A stretch of 64,000 bases of DNA from CAYFPX01 sp964519895 (GTDB lineage Bacteria; Myxococcota_A; UBA796; CAJQPC01). This document shows, piece after piece, positions 1 to 11,702 of this stretch. Location: assembly GCA_964519895.1 (NCBI GenBank), contig CAZFLE010000025.1, positions 9,244 to 73,243 on the forward strand. The letters are read 5' to 3'. Below the pieces are notes generated by a model. That model searched no databases. It had not been told where the DNA came from and saw nothing but the letters and a program-made list of their open reading frames with translations. How positions within the stretch are numbered: position 1 is the first letter of the stretch; every line of letters begins with the position of its first letter. Made by a program: the position numbers and the translations under genes.

Positions 1-574
1 CCAGGTCCGCATAGGTGTTCTCCAGGCACCAGGACACGTGCTCGTCGGCCCGGGCGTCCTCGCTCCAGCCGCCCAGGTGGTCGTAGTCTCGGGTCAGCTG
101 GGCGTCGCCCAGCACGCCGTTGGTGGTGCAGGCCCAGGTCTCGTAGCCCTGCTCCCCCAGGACCTGGCCCACCAGCCGCAGCGCGTCGGGCACGACGCTC
201 AGCCGGGTCGGGAAGTAGCCGACCTCCAAGGGATCCTGTCCCGCCAGGATTGCGGTCATGGTCGGTGAGGTCCAGTTGGACGAAGCCTGGTGTCGGGTCA
301 GGGTGAGACCACTGGCGAACAGCGCCGCCAGACCCGGCGTGTGGCCCGAGCCAAGCATGTCGGCGCGAAGGGTGTCCAGGGTCACCCAGACCACGTCGGG
401 CTGGCCCTGGAGCGTCGGAAGCCCCACCGGTTCGGCCCACCCGCGGAGGTCCGGCAGAGGGCCCGTGTCCACGGGCGAGTCCGTGGGCGAGTCCACGGCC
501 GAGTCCCCGGGGGCGGTGCCAAAGCCGGTGTCGGTGGGACTGCAGGAGATCAGCAACCAGGGCAAGGACCACAC
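1..574 (-). CDS. Sulfatase/alkaline-phosphatase-superfamily lipoprotein, C-terminus cut by window edge
   Basis: Reading the minus strand from GTG at 574 gives an uninterrupted frame that runs off the window. It begins with a short hydrophobic signal and a lipobox (LLISC), then a Ser/Thr/Asp-rich linker, then a sulfatase-type N-terminal domain: a first strand with the metal-binding pattern TLDTLRAD and, about 30 residues on, NWTSPTMTAILAG. The second motif aligns with the sulfatase signature C-x-P-x-R-x4-G, but the modified Cys is Thr and the Arg is Met, so classical formylglycine sulfatase chemistry is unlikely. A Thr nucleophile, as in phosphoethanolamine transferases of the same superfamily, is possible. 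The start is chosen for the lipobox. It is divergent from clpB with an 87-bp gap. Confidence 0.75.
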   Translation of the reverse strand, partial: MWSLPWLLISCSPTDTGFGTAPGDSAVDSPTDSPVDTGPLPDLRGWAEPVGLPTLQGQPDVVWVTLDTLRADMLGSGHTPGLAALFASGLTLTRHQASSNWTSPTMTAILAGQDPLEVGYFPTRLSVVPDALRLVGQVLGEQGYETWACTTNGVLGDAQLTRDYDHLGGWSEDARADEHVSWCLENTYADL

Positions 575-661
575 CCCGCCACCATCGCACGGTCTGGCCG
601 TCGTGGCGCAGGTGCCTATGACGCGACCAACCTGCGACAATCCCCGCCACGGAGTCATCGA

Positions 662-3256
<2,595 letters not shown>

Positions 3257-3310
3257 GACAAGGGTCCGCGCTCTCCAAGGCCACGGCTGTGGCCCCCACA
3301 CGCAGTCCCG

Positions 3311-3625
3311 TCAGCTCGGCCACCGACGGGAGAGCCGTGCCAGTGCACGCCGGGAAGCCCGGCGCGTGACCCGGGCAGCGTCCGGCCCGCCGATCACGAC
3401 CGCGGCGCCCAGCAGCACCCAGGACAGTCCGTAGACCCCCGGGGCACCGTAGAGCGCGAGCTCCGCGTTGGCGGTCCAGGCCGCGCTGGACCCGATGAGC
3501 GCGACCGCAGGCCACCCCAGCAACATCTGCAGGACCATCAGCACCACGCCGACGGAGAGCCGCCAGGTCCAGGTGACGGGCGGCTCGACGGGGTCGGTGA
3601 GGTCTGTCGGACGGCCAGGGGTCAT
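3311..3625 (-). CDS. Small membrane protein with two predicted transmembrane segments
   Basis: This 104-residue protein has two hydrophobic segments, around residues 20-45 and 55-80, and an Arg-rich tail (RRASRRALARLSRR). The layout suggests a hairpin with its basic end in the cytoplasm. The inner ATG at 3625 is preferred over one 27 bases upstream because GGGGAG lies just ahead of it. No family was recognised. It is convergent with clpB and divergent from the DUF2330 gene. Coding status rests on the well-shaped hydrophobic pattern and the ribosome binding site. Confidence 0.6.
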   Translation of the reverse strand: MTPGRPTDLTDPVEPPVTWTWRLSVGVVLMVLQMLLGWPAVALIGSSAAWTANAELALYGAPGVYGLSWVLLGAAVVIGGPDAARVTRRASRRALARLSRRWPS

Positions 3626-3844
3626 GGACTCCCCAGGGGACCTCAAGACCATAGCCGGGCCCCGCGCTGCTCCACTCCTCTAGACACCGGCTCAGCCACG
3701 CTCCGCAGCCTGACTCTCGCGAATCTGCACATTCGACCCCAGAAACGCGGGACAGTTTGTGCAGATTCGGCGCGCTTGACCCCGTGCGGTCTTGCATCAT
3801 GGCCGACACCGGACCGACCGCGCCGGCCCGGGAAAGGCGAGCCC

Positions 3845-5215
3845 ATGGTCTTCAACCTGTCCTTGCTCCTCTCCCCAGCCTTCGGCTGCCCCACCATCGC
3901 CACGGGCACCACGTCGGCGCTCCGGTTCGACGTGGCCCAGGTCGCCATCGTGCGACAGGACGAGCGCACGACCTTCTCCGTGTCGGTGAACCCGTCGGGC
4001 ACCGCCCAGGAGTTCGCCCTGGTCATGCCGGTGCCCGAGGTGCTCGAGCAGGACGAGGTGCGCACCCTCGACTCTTCCCTGTTCGCCACCCTGGATGGCT
4101 ACACCGCACCTCGCCACGTCGATGACGCCGGTTGCGGCGGGGGCGACGGCGACGTGGACGCCGACGCCGACACGGACACGGACACCGACGCGGACGGGGA
4201 GCCAGGCGCCGACGTGGACGTCGAGGCGTTCTACCTGGTCGGCGAGTACGCGGTCACGATCCTGAGCGCCGAGGAGTCGTCGGCCCTGTTCACCTGGCTC
4301 GACGACCACGGCTACTCGCTCCCAGACGGCGCGGAAGAGCGGCTGGGCGAGTACATCGAGGCCGGCAGCTTCTTCCTGGCGGCCAAGGTCGCCGACACCG
4401 CAGCGCTGGCCGACGGCACCCCGCTCTCCCCGCTCCAGGTCGCCTACGACAGCCCGGTCTTCACCATCCCCATCCGACTGGCGACGCTCAACTCGCCCGG
4501 CCAGCAGGACATGGTGGTCTACGCCATCGTCGACCACGACGATGGGCGGGTCGGCATCGCCAACTACCCAGAGGTCTTCATCGAGGACACCTGCGTGTGG
4601 GGCAACACCGGCGACGACTTCGCGGCCTTCTACGAGGACCACTACAGCGCCGCCTGGGGGGTGGCCGAGAACGCGGCCTGGGGCGTGGAGTTCTCGGGGG
4701 GCCTCAACGACTGCAACCCCTGCACCAACACGTTCCCGAGCGGGCCCCAGCTCGAGGAGCTCGGCTTCCAAGGCGACCCCGACGACCACTACATGACCCG
4801 CCTGCACGTGCGCTACACCACCGAGCAGGCGACCCAGGACCTGTCGCTGTACAGCTCCGGCATCTCCAGCGCCCTGACGACGTCGTTCGCCGACGACAAC
4901 TGGCGCAACAAGACCTGCATCGAGTATTTCTGCGACGGCCGGTCGACGTCGGGGGGAGAGCCGGACGCCGACACCGACACCGACCTGGACACCGACACGG
5001 ACACGGACTGGGACAGCGGCTGGGTCACCGACACGGACACGGACACCGACACCGCCCCGGACGCAGACGCGGACACCGACTCGAATGCCCAGGCCGACGG
5101 GGGCGGCGGCTCCGCGACCGCCTGTGGGTGCCAGACCGGCGGCTCCAGCGGATGGGCGCTGCTGCTGGCCGCGTTGGCGGCGCTCGGTGTGCGGCGGCGC
5201 TCAGCCCGCGCCTGA
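3845..5215 (+). CDS. DUF2330 surface protein with Asp-rich repeats and MYXO-CTERM-like tail
   Basis: This 456-residue exported protein begins with a short hydrophobic signal (MVFNLSLLLSPAFG). The N-terminal part matches the DUF2330 pattern: QVAIVRQDERTTFSVSV, then EFALVMPVPEVLEQDEVRTL, then LDGYTAPR. Function is unknown; the family is common in myxobacteria. Two Asp/Thr/Ala-rich stretches interrupt it, at roughly residues 100-125 and 375-420. The end has a Cys-rich motif (ACGCQTGG), a hydrophobic helix and a terminal RRR cluster, the tripartite layout of MYXO-CTERM sorting signals, so the product is probably processed at the outer surface. The start at 3845 has GGAAAGG upstream. Confidence 0.85.
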   Translation: MVFNLSLLLSPAFGCPTIATGTTSALRFDVAQVAIVRQDERTTFSVSVNPSGTAQEFALVMPVPEVLEQDEVRTLDSSLFATLDGYTAPRHVDDAGCGGGDGDVDADADTDTDTDADGEPGADVDVEAFYLVGEYAVTILSAEESSALFTWLDDHGYSLPDGAEERLGEYIEAGSFFLAAKVADTAALADGTPLSPLQVAYDSPVFTIPIRLATLNSPGQQDMVVYAIVDHDDGRVGIANYPEVFIEDTCVWGNTGDDFAAFYEDHYSAAWGVAENAAWGVEFSGGLNDCNPCTNTFPSGPQLEELGFQGDPDDHYMTRLHVRYTTEQATQDLSLYSSGISSALTTSFADDNWRNKTCIEYFCDGRSTSGGEPDADTDTDLDTDTDTDWDSGWVTDTDTDTDTAPDADADTDSNAQADGGGGSATACGCQTGGSSGWALLLAALAALGVRRRSARA

Positions 5216-5278
5216 GGCCGGGAATCGGGTCACGGCAGATCACAGCGCGATAGCGTGGCCCCGCCCGGAGCCCTCCCG

Positions 5279-7522
5279 ATGACCGAGCTGCGACCCAAGC
5301 GAACCTCCTTCCTCTTCGACCGGGTCTCGCGCGCCGCAATGGCAGCCACCGCGCTCGCCGTGGTGCTCGCTGCGGCCGGGGCCGGGACCGGCCTGTGGGC
5401 CCTCTTGCCAGCTGCCCTCCTGGTCTGGCTCCTGCTGGTCGGACTGTCCCTGTGGACCGGCAACGCGGCCTGGACCAAGGAGCGCTACGAGGTCCACCCG
5501 GGCCACCTGGTGGCCCACGGGGGCGGGGTCACGTCGGACTGGACCCTGGAGCTGGATCTCAAGAACGTCACCCACGTCAAGCAGCACCTGGCGTGGATCC
5601 GCTACCGCTTCTTCGACGTGGGCGACGTGATCGTGCAGTCCGCTGGCGCCAGCAGCGCCGAGGTGGTCTTTCGCTCGGTCCGTGAGCCCGACGAGCTCGT
5701 GGCCCAGCTCCGCGCGGCCCTTCGGGACAATGGCTTCTCGCTCCAGGGCGGCGAGCTGCGCATCTCTGAGACCCCGAGCACGCTGGGGGCGGTGGTGGAG
5801 TGCGCGTCCATCGCCATTGGGCTGCTGGCCGCCGGGGCCTGGGCGGCAGGCGGGGGCTTGACGGCGGCGATCGCCGGTGGCGAGGCCTGGATGATCGGCC
5901 TTGCCCTGGGCGCGGGCGCCTTGATCTCGGCTGGGGCCGCCCTGTTCCTGGTCCTGCACTTCTTCGACCTGGTGCGCCGGACCTATGAGGTCTATGACGA
6001 CGTGGTCGAGTACCGGGAGGGCTTCCTGTCCCGGACCAATGCCTTCATCCCCTTCGAGAACATCGCCGACGCGGCCACCAAGCAGACCTTCCTGGACCAG
6101 ATCCTGGGGCTCTACGATGTCAAGGTGAGCTGCCAGGGCAGCGGCTCCGAGGTCGGCTTCCGCCGCCTGGCCCGGGGCCCGGCGATGCAGGAAGCCGTGC
6201 GCGGCCTGGTCGACACCGCCCAGACCCAGCGGGAGCTCGCCCAACAAGCCGCGATCCAGGCCACGCCAGACGGCCCCAAGGCCGCGTCTCAGGCAGAGCG
6301 CCCCCCTGCCCAGGCCGTGCCCGCAGACCAGGCCTGGACCGCCGAGCTCCGCATGGTCACCGCCCGCGCTCTGTTCGGCGCCGGCATCCTCAAGGCCATC
6401 GGCACCCAGTACACGGTGGGCGCGTCGTCGGTCGCCAGCCGCTACCAGCTCATCGGCCAGCAGCAGCTGGAGTTCGCCTACGACAAGGTCACCGGCGTCC
6501 AGGTGCGCACGTCGCCGCTGGACGGGGTCTTCGGCACCACCACCGTGAGGATCTGGAGCATCGGCTCGGCCCTGCCCCTGGACCTGCGCCACGTGAGGGT
6601 CGGTGCGCTGGACCTGCCGGCGTTGCTGCGCCAGGCCGGCATCCCCGGCGGCGACGCCCAGCTCGCCCTGCCCGCCCAGCTGGGGCTGACCCTGTGGCTG
6701 AGGGCTCGGGTCGGCACCGCCGTGTTGGTCGGGCTGGCGACCCTTGCAGGACTGGCGGGACTGGTGCTGAGTGGGCCCGGCGGCCTGATAGCCTTTGCTG
6801 TGCCGCTGGTCTGGGTCCTGGCGTTCCTGGTGGCCCGGGTCCGCACGACCCGGCAGCACCTGAGCCTGCACGAACACCACCTGGAGCACCGCTCGGGCAT
6901 CTTCTGGCGCCAGCACGTCTATGCCCGGTACGACGACATCAAGAAGATCGAGGTCCGGCGCTACGCCGGCACGGCCGCCGGCCGCCTCACGGCGTTCGTG
7001 GCCGGCGAGACCGCGCTGCAGACCAAGAAGGGCCAGGCCACCGGGGTCGTGCAGAACCGAATCACGACCCACTTCCTGCCCGACGTGCGCGCCCTCAGCG
7101 CGACCCTGGACCCGCTGCTGCTGGGCCGCCTGGGTCCGTCCGACATCCTGACGCCGCCCCCCGCGTCGGACCCGGGCCAGAGCCACATCCCCGCGGTCGC
7201 CAACGCCCTGGCCATGCTGGCGCTGATCCCCCCGGCCTGGCCCTTGTTGCCTTGGGTCTGGCTGTCCGTGAAGCGCCGGTCCTACCGGGTCGAACAGGAC
7301 CGCGCAGTGATCGAGTCCGGGGTGCTCTACCGGACCCACACCAGCGTGCTCTTCGACCGCATCGACTCGCTGAACCAGGGCCAGGGGCTGCTGGGCAAGG
7401 TCTTCGAGAACGGCAGCGTGACGCTCATGACCGCTGGCAGCAGCCGGCCGGATCTCGTGCTCAGCGACACCGCCGGGTACCAGGAACTCTACGGGGCGAT
7501 CCGGGCGCGCTACGGGCGCTGA
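5279..7522 (+). CDS. Multi-PH-domain (bPH2/YdbT-like) membrane protein
   Basis: This 747-residue protein is built from paired transmembrane segments alternating with bacterial PH-type (bPH2, formerly DUF304) domains. Repeated blocks resemble each other: a Tyr-rich strand such as YRVEQDRAVIESGVLYR followed by FDRIDSLNQGQGLLGKVF. Similar units start near residues 60, 230, 390, 520 and 665, so there are about four or five modules against the three of YdbT-type proteins. Homologues sit in the inner membrane and have been linked to envelope defence and antimicrobial tolerance, but no reaction is known. The ATG at 5279 is supported by GGAG and by its position after the short gap from the preceding gene. 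Confidence 0.8.
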   Translation: MTELRPKRTSFLFDRVSRAAMAATALAVVLAAAGAGTGLWALLPAALLVWLLLVGLSLWTGNAAWTKERYEVHPGHLVAHGGGVTSDWTLELDLKNVTHVKQHLAWIRYRFFDVGDVIVQSAGASSAEVVFRSVREPDELVAQLRAALRDNGFSLQGGELRISETPSTLGAVVECASIAIGLLAAGAWAAGGGLTAAIAGGEAWMIGLALGAGALISAGAALFLVLHFFDLVRRTYEVYDDVVEYREGFLSRTNAFIPFENIADAATKQTFLDQILGLYDVKVSCQGSGSEVGFRRLARGPAMQEAVRGLVDTAQTQRELAQQAAIQATPDGPKAASQAERPPAQAVPADQAWTAELRMVTARALFGAGILKAIGTQYTVGASSVASRYQLIGQQQLEFAYDKVTGVQVRTSPLDGVFGTTTVRIWSIGSALPLDLRHVRVGALDLPALLRQAGIPGGDAQLALPAQLGLTLWLRARVGTAVLVGLATLAGLAGLVLSGPGGLIAFAVPLVWVLAFLVARVRTTRQHLSLHEHHLEHRSGIFWRQHVYARYDDIKKIEVRRYAGTAAGRLTAFVAGETALQTKKGQATGVVQNRITTHFLPDVRALSATLDPLLLGRLGPSDILTPPPASDPGQSHIPAVANALAMLALIPPAWPLLPWVWLSVKRRSYRVEQDRAVIESGVLYRTHTSVLFDRIDSLNQGQGLLGKVFENGSVTLMTAGSSRPDLVLSDTAGYQELYGAIRARYGR

Positions 7523-7561
7523 CGCGAACTGCAGCCGCGGCCTGCGCTACCGTGGCCGTCC

Positions 7562-8593
7562 GTGTCTGCACCTGACCCAGCCGCGACGATGCACGCGGTC
7601 CGTCTCCACCCGGACGGCCCCCGTCACGAGCAGATCCCCATCCCGGCGCCGGGGCCCGGCCAGGTGCTGGTCCGGATGCACGCCAGCCCCATCAACCCCA
7701 ACGACCTGTTGTTCCTGGGCGGGGACTACGAGGTGGTCAAGCCTCTGCCCGTGGTGGCCGGCTTCGAGGGCAGTGGCGTGGTGGTCGGCGCAGGCCAGGG
7801 ACTGCTCCCGCGCCTGCTCGTCGGGCGGCGGGTCGCGGTGGTCGCCGGTCCCGGAGACGGCACCTGGGCCGAGTACACCTGTGCCCCAGCGGACGGCTGC
7901 GTGCCCCTGCGGACCCGGGTGGACCTGGACCAGGCCGCCATGCTGTTGACGAACCCGCTCACCGCCCAGGTGCTCTACGCCAAGGCGACACGGGGGCGCC
8001 GCCGGCCCTTCGTGCAGAACGCGGCAGCGGGGTCTCTGGGCCGCATGATCACCCGGCTCGCCGTCCGAGACGGTGTGCCTGCGGTGCACGTGGTCCGCCG
8101 GCCCGCCGAAGCCGAGTCCCTGCTGGCCCTGGGCGCTGAGCACGCTCTGGCGACCCAGGATCCCGACTTCGACACCACCCTCGCCGAGACCTGCACCCGC
8201 TTGGGAATCGACTATGCCCTGGACCCGGTGGCCGGCGACGACACCGGGCGGCTGCTGGCCGCGCTTGTGCCGGGGGGCACGGTCGTGGTGTACGGCAAGC
8301 TCTCCGGACGGCCCTGCGTCGTCGACGGCGACGACCTGATCTTCCGGAACAAGCGGGTCGAAGGCTTCACCATGTACACCTGGGTCGCCGAGACGTCCAA
8401 GCTGGGCCAGCTGCGCATGGTGTTCACGGCCCAGGGTGCCCTGGACGGCGACCTGGGCAGCGAGATCCGGGCTCGGATCCCGCTGGCGCGCTTCGAAGAG
8501 GCCCTGGCGTCGCTCCGCGCGGAGTCAGGCGGCGGCAAGATTCTGCTGGTCCCGACCGAGAACGAAGTCTCTTCGGAGCCCGGTGCTCCGTAG
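7562..8593 (+). CDS. Zinc-independent MDR oxidoreductase (quinone reductase / enoyl reductase-like)
   Basis: This 343-residue protein has the medium-chain dehydrogenase/reductase layout. A GroES-like N-terminal domain (MHAVRLHPDG, then INPNDLLFLGGDY and GFEGSGVV) precedes a Rossmann domain (NAAAGSLGRMITRLAV). The family's zinc Cys cluster is absent, and the INPND motif is typical of quinone oxidoreductases and trans-2-enoyl-CoA reductases of the MECR/ETR type. It therefore probably uses NAD(P)H to reduce an enone or enoyl thioester in the cytoplasm. The start shown is GTG 7562; ATG 7589 would give the more usual family N-terminus, and neither has a strong ribosome binding site. It follows the PH-domain gene by 39 bases. 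Confidence 0.85.
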   Translation: MSAPDPAATMHAVRLHPDGPRHEQIPIPAPGPGQVLVRMHASPINPNDLLFLGGDYEVVKPLPVVAGFEGSGVVVGAGQGLLPRLLVGRRVAVVAGPGDGTWAEYTCAPADGCVPLRTRVDLDQAAMLLTNPLTAQVLYAKATRGRRRPFVQNAAAGSLGRMITRLAVRDGVPAVHVVRRPAEAESLLALGAEHALATQDPDFDTTLAETCTRLGIDYALDPVAGDDTGRLLAALVPGGTVVVYGKLSGRPCVVDGDDLIFRNKRVEGFTMYTWVAETSKLGQLRMVFTAQGALDGDLGSEIRARIPLARFEEALASLRAESGGGKILLVPTENEVSSEPGAP

Positions 8594-8664
8594 GAAGGAG
8601 TGCGTGCCGCTGGAACCGGCCCCCGGCCAGGGCAAGAAATCCAAGAAACACCGATTCTCCTCCT

Positions 8665-8693
8665 TTTCAAGACAACCCAAATAGTTGTAGGAT
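8665..8693 (+). promoter_or_regulatory. Possible sigma-70-type promoter for the 8740 lipoprotein gene
   Basis: The 146-bp gap before the lipoprotein gene is AT-richer than its surroundings. TTTCAA at 8665-8670 and TAGGAT at 8688-8693, 17 bases apart, fit a weak -35/-10 pair. This is only a pattern match, with four of six matches in the -10 box. Confidence 0.3.
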
Positions 8694-8739
8694 GAAAGGA
8701 GACCGGGGGGTTCGACCCAATGACTGGGTGGGAGATGCC

Positions 8740-9126
8740 ATGAAGGCTGGGACAACACTGCTCGCGATCGCCACAGGCCTGCTGCTCATGGGCTGCCAGG
8801 CCCAGCACCACAGCATCGGCGAAGCCAAGGTCGAGGCCCAGAAGCACCAGAAGGTGCGGGTGCGCGTCAACGCCCGGGTGATGGCCGTCGACAAGACCGT
8901 TGCCGCCATCGAAGACCCCCTGGCGCCCCAGACCGTGACCCTGTCCGACGGCACTGGCTCGGTGCGGGTGGACTTTTTGGCCCGGGACCTGGCCCGACCC
9001 CTCGAGGCCGGCGACCGCGTGTCCGCGGACATCGAGCTGACCGCCCCGTGGTTCCTGGCCAATGACCGGACCCGGCATCGCTCCCCGGCCACCGCAGTCC
9101 AGGTCTGGTCGATCACCGAGGGCTGA
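8740..9126 (+). CDS. Small OB-fold-like lipoprotein
   Basis: This 128-residue lipoprotein starts MKAGTTLLAIATGLLLMGC with a clear lipobox. After the Cys come about 100 residues rich in beta strands: KVRVRVNARVMAVDK, then QTVTLSDGTGSVRVDFLA and AGDRVSADIEL. The strand pattern, with a DGTG turn, resembles single OB-fold periplasmic proteins, but no family was named with confidence. The ATG at 8740 has GGGAG just upstream and gives a clean signal peptide, which decides against an in-frame ATG 48 bases earlier. It follows the MDR gene on the same strand after a gap that may hold its own promoter. Confidence 0.75.
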   Translation: MKAGTTLLAIATGLLLMGCQAQHHSIGEAKVEAQKHQKVRVRVNARVMAVDKTVAAIEDPLAPQTVTLSDGTGSVRVDFLARDLARPLEAGDRVSADIELTAPWFLANDRTRHRSPATAVQVWSITEG

Positions 9127-9245
9127 TAGCGCCGACCCGACGCTGGCGACGCCCCCACGCCCGCGGCAGCAATAGCAGCGCCGACGACCCTCGGGTCCCG
9201 CTGCCACGGCAGCACGGACCCAGCCCTCAGAGGTAGAACGCCGAC

Positions 9246-11411
9246 GTGGCCCCCGTCGCAGTCGCTGCCCTGATCCACCTATCGCTCCTGGCCAGCTCGG
9301 CCCAGGCCGCGGACCACGTGGTGCCCCTGGGCCACACCGCTTCCTCGATCGCCATCGACGGTTTCCTGCAGGAGCCGGCCTGGCAGACCGTGGAGCCGGT
9401 CACGGACTTTGTCCAGTACCGGCCGAATGCCGGCGGGCCCGCCCCCGGACTCACCGAGGTCCGCTTCCTCCAGGACGACCGCAACCTGTACGTGGGCATC
9501 CGGGTCAGCCAGGCCGACTACCAGGTCCGCGCCCGGGTCTCTCCCCGGGAGTCCATCAACGAAGACGACCAGATCGGCGTCTACCTGGACACCTTTGGCG
9601 ACGGCCGCCAGGGCTTCATCTTCTACTTCAACGCCCTGGGCATCCAGCAGGACATGCGCATGTCCGATGGCCACTGGAGCCAGGAGTGGGACACGGTGCT
9701 GTACTCCCGCGGCCAGGTCACCGAAGACGGGTACACGCTGGAGATCGCCATCCCCTTCCGGTCCCTGCGCTTCCCGGCCGGCGGCTCGGCCCAGGACTGG
9801 GGCGTGATCCTGACCCGCAAGACCCCGGCGCTGGGCACCAAGTACAGCCACCCGGTGCTGGAGCCCGGCCACCCACGCTTCTTCACCCAGGCCTGCACGC
9901 TGGGCGGGGTCGTCACGCCTCGAAACGGCTCCGGCATCGAGCTCATGCCCGTGCTGGCGGTGCGCCAGAGCGCCACCCGGGATGACGGCGCCGACCCGTT
10001 CCAGTGGTCCGGCAGCGACCCCCTCCTGGACCTGGTGCGACCCGGCATCGACGCCCGCTTCGGCATCACACCGGACACCGGCGTCGCGGCCACGGTGCTC
10101 CCGGACTTCTCCCAGGTCGAAGGTGACGTCGCCCAGATCGAGCTGAACCAGCGCTTCGCCCTGTACTACCCCGAGCAGAGGCCCTTCTTCCTGGACGGCG
10201 TCGAGGCCTTCCAGGACCCCCAGGGCATCCTGTACACCCGGTCCATCGTGGACCCGGTCTACGGGGTCAAGATCAGTGGGCGCGAGGACGCCTGGGCCTT
10301 TGGGGTGCTCAATGCCCTGGACGCCGATCCCGGCGGGTCGGTGCACGAGTACGGCACCCCGGGCTTCGACGACGACGACGTCGACAGCGCGTGGGCCGAG
10401 AACACCTATGCGAGGCTCAGCAGGACCACGGGCGACAGCGGCTCGGTGGGCGTGACGGCAGCGGACAAGTGGATCCTGGGCTCGGACGGTGCCCGGAACA
10501 CGGTGGCCGGCGCCGACGCCAACGTGCTGTTGGACGATCGCCTGTCGGCGTCGGGCAACATCTCGGGCAGCGTGGTCACCGGTCCGGACGCCGATCCGCT
10601 CATCGGGTGGAGTGGCTCGGCGAAGATCCACAAGGCCAGCGGGGTGGGCACCGGCTGGCGGCTCGGCGCTGGCGGCTCCAGCCCCGACTACCGCCGGGAG
10701 ATGGGCTTCGTCACCCAGTCCGGCAACGCCTGGGTCAATGGCTTCGTCGACCACACCCTCAATCCGGACGCGCCGGGTGTGGACCAGGTGACCCTGCTGG
10801 CTGCCGGTTCGGTCAACAGCGCCTTCGACGGCGACCTGAACCGCGGCGGGACGCTGCACGCCAGCTTCGACTTGATCCGGAACCACGGCGCCTACGCCAG
10901 CGTGGCGGGAGGCACGGTCCGGGTCAGCGAGGTCGAGGTGCCCTGGGCCCGGTTGAGCCTGGGCTACGACGGTACCTGGAGCCAGAAGACCCGGGGCAGC
11001 GTGAGTGTGAGCGCGGGTCAGGAGATGGACTACAGCCTGCTGGTGCCCGCCCGCGGCCTCCGGGCCAGCGCGTGGGGCCAGTGGCGGCCCACCACGGGAA
11101 CGCGGCTCGACCTGTCGGCGAGCACCCAGCTGCTGATCCCGGAAGGCGCCGAGCCAGAGACCGCCGCCACCGCTCGCCTGCGGGCCACCTGGCAGCTGTC
11201 CCAGCAGCTCGGGGTCCGGGTCATCGGACAGACCGTGAGCAAGAACACCACCAGCGAGACGGACCTGGACCTGTCGGCCCTGCTCACGTGGCTCCGCACC
11301 CCTGGCACCGAGGCCTACCTGGGCACGACCCAGGCCCTGGTGGCCGATGGCGACGTCACGCTGCTGGAGCAGTTCTACTTCTTCAAGATCAGCTGGCTCT
11401 TCCGACCCTAA
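9246..11411 (+). CDS. DUF5916 outer-membrane-associated protein with CBM9-like N-terminal domain
   Basis: This 721-residue exported protein has a Sec signal ending ASSAQAA. The N-terminal domain (residues 25-215) has the carbohydrate-binding family 9/DOMON-like pattern (IDGFLQEPAWQ, LTEVRFLQDDRNLYVGIRV, DDQIGVYLDTFGDGRQGFIF). The remainder matches DUF5916: LYYPEQRPFFLDG, YGVKISGRED and many alternating polar/hydrophobic strands up to the final Phe-rich KISWLFRP, which suggests an outer-membrane beta barrel. The family is widespread in myxobacteria and Bacteroidota with no proven function; sugar or hydrolase-associated roles are guesses. The start is GTG 9246, with only a weak AGAGGT site. Confidence 0.85.
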   Translation: MAPVAVAALIHLSLLASSAQAADHVVPLGHTASSIAIDGFLQEPAWQTVEPVTDFVQYRPNAGGPAPGLTEVRFLQDDRNLYVGIRVSQADYQVRARVSPRESINEDDQIGVYLDTFGDGRQGFIFYFNALGIQQDMRMSDGHWSQEWDTVLYSRGQVTEDGYTLEIAIPFRSLRFPAGGSAQDWGVILTRKTPALGTKYSHPVLEPGHPRFFTQACTLGGVVTPRNGSGIELMPVLAVRQSATRDDGADPFQWSGSDPLLDLVRPGIDARFGITPDTGVAATVLPDFSQVEGDVAQIELNQRFALYYPEQRPFFLDGVEAFQDPQGILYTRSIVDPVYGVKISGREDAWAFGVLNALDADPGGSVHEYGTPGFDDDDVDSAWAENTYARLSRTTGDSGSVGVTAADKWILGSDGARNTVAGADANVLLDDRLSASGNISGSVVTGPDADPLIGWSGSAKIHKASGVGTGWRLGAGGSSPDYRREMGFVTQSGNAWVNGFVDHTLNPDAPGVDQVTLLAAGSVNSAFDGDLNRGGTLHASFDLIRNHGAYASVAGGTVRVSEVEVPWARLSLGYDGTWSQKTRGSVSVSAGQEMDYSLLVPARGLRASAWGQWRPTTGTRLDLSASTQLLIPEGAEPETAATARLRATWQLSQQLGVRVIGQTVSKNTTSETDLDLSALLTWLRTPGTEAYLGTTQALVADGDVTLLEQFYFFKISWLFRP

Positions 11412-11487
11412 GAGGGTGGAGGGGGATCGGGGCGGCGAGGCCGGCAGGGTGGCAATTGGCCGGGACTGTGCGCCACCTGGGGCTGAC

Positions 11488-11686
11488 ACTTACGTGGTCG
11501 ATGGCGTCTCATCCCGCCCGTAGGTGCGCCGGGTGCACACCTACGTGGTCGATGGCGTCTCATCCCGCCCGTTTGTGCGCCGGGTGCACACTTACGCCGT
11601 CGATGGTCTGCCATCCCGCCCGTTTGTGTGCCGGGTGCACACTACCGTGGTCGATGGTCTGCCACCCGCCCGGTTGTGCGCCGGGC
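11488..11686. repeat. 51-bp tandem repeat array 1 (about 3.9 copies)
   Basis: Four head-to-tail copies start at 11488, 11539, 11590 and 11641; the first three are exactly 51 bases and the last is slightly shortened. Each contains a core like GATGGCGTCTCATCCCGCCC followed by TGTGCGCCGGGTGCACA, which can pair TGTGC with GCACA. The array fills most of the 291-bp gap between convergent genes. The same unit in diverged form makes up the array at 35760. All frames are open through it because 51 is divisible by three, but no start or coding signal supports a peptide. Confidence 0.9.
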
Positions 11687-11702
11687 CGCTACAATTCGGC
11701 CC

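Noticed and set aside
290..661. N-terminal extension of ClpB by 124 residues
   Set aside because: The extension is Arg/Gly-rich, overlaps the divergent lipoprotein gene and has no counterpart in ClpB; ATG 662 starts with the conserved sequence.
4150..5090. Asp/Thr repeats as CRISPR-like or functional DNA repeats
   Set aside because: They lie inside coding frames and read as acidic linkers in exported proteins.
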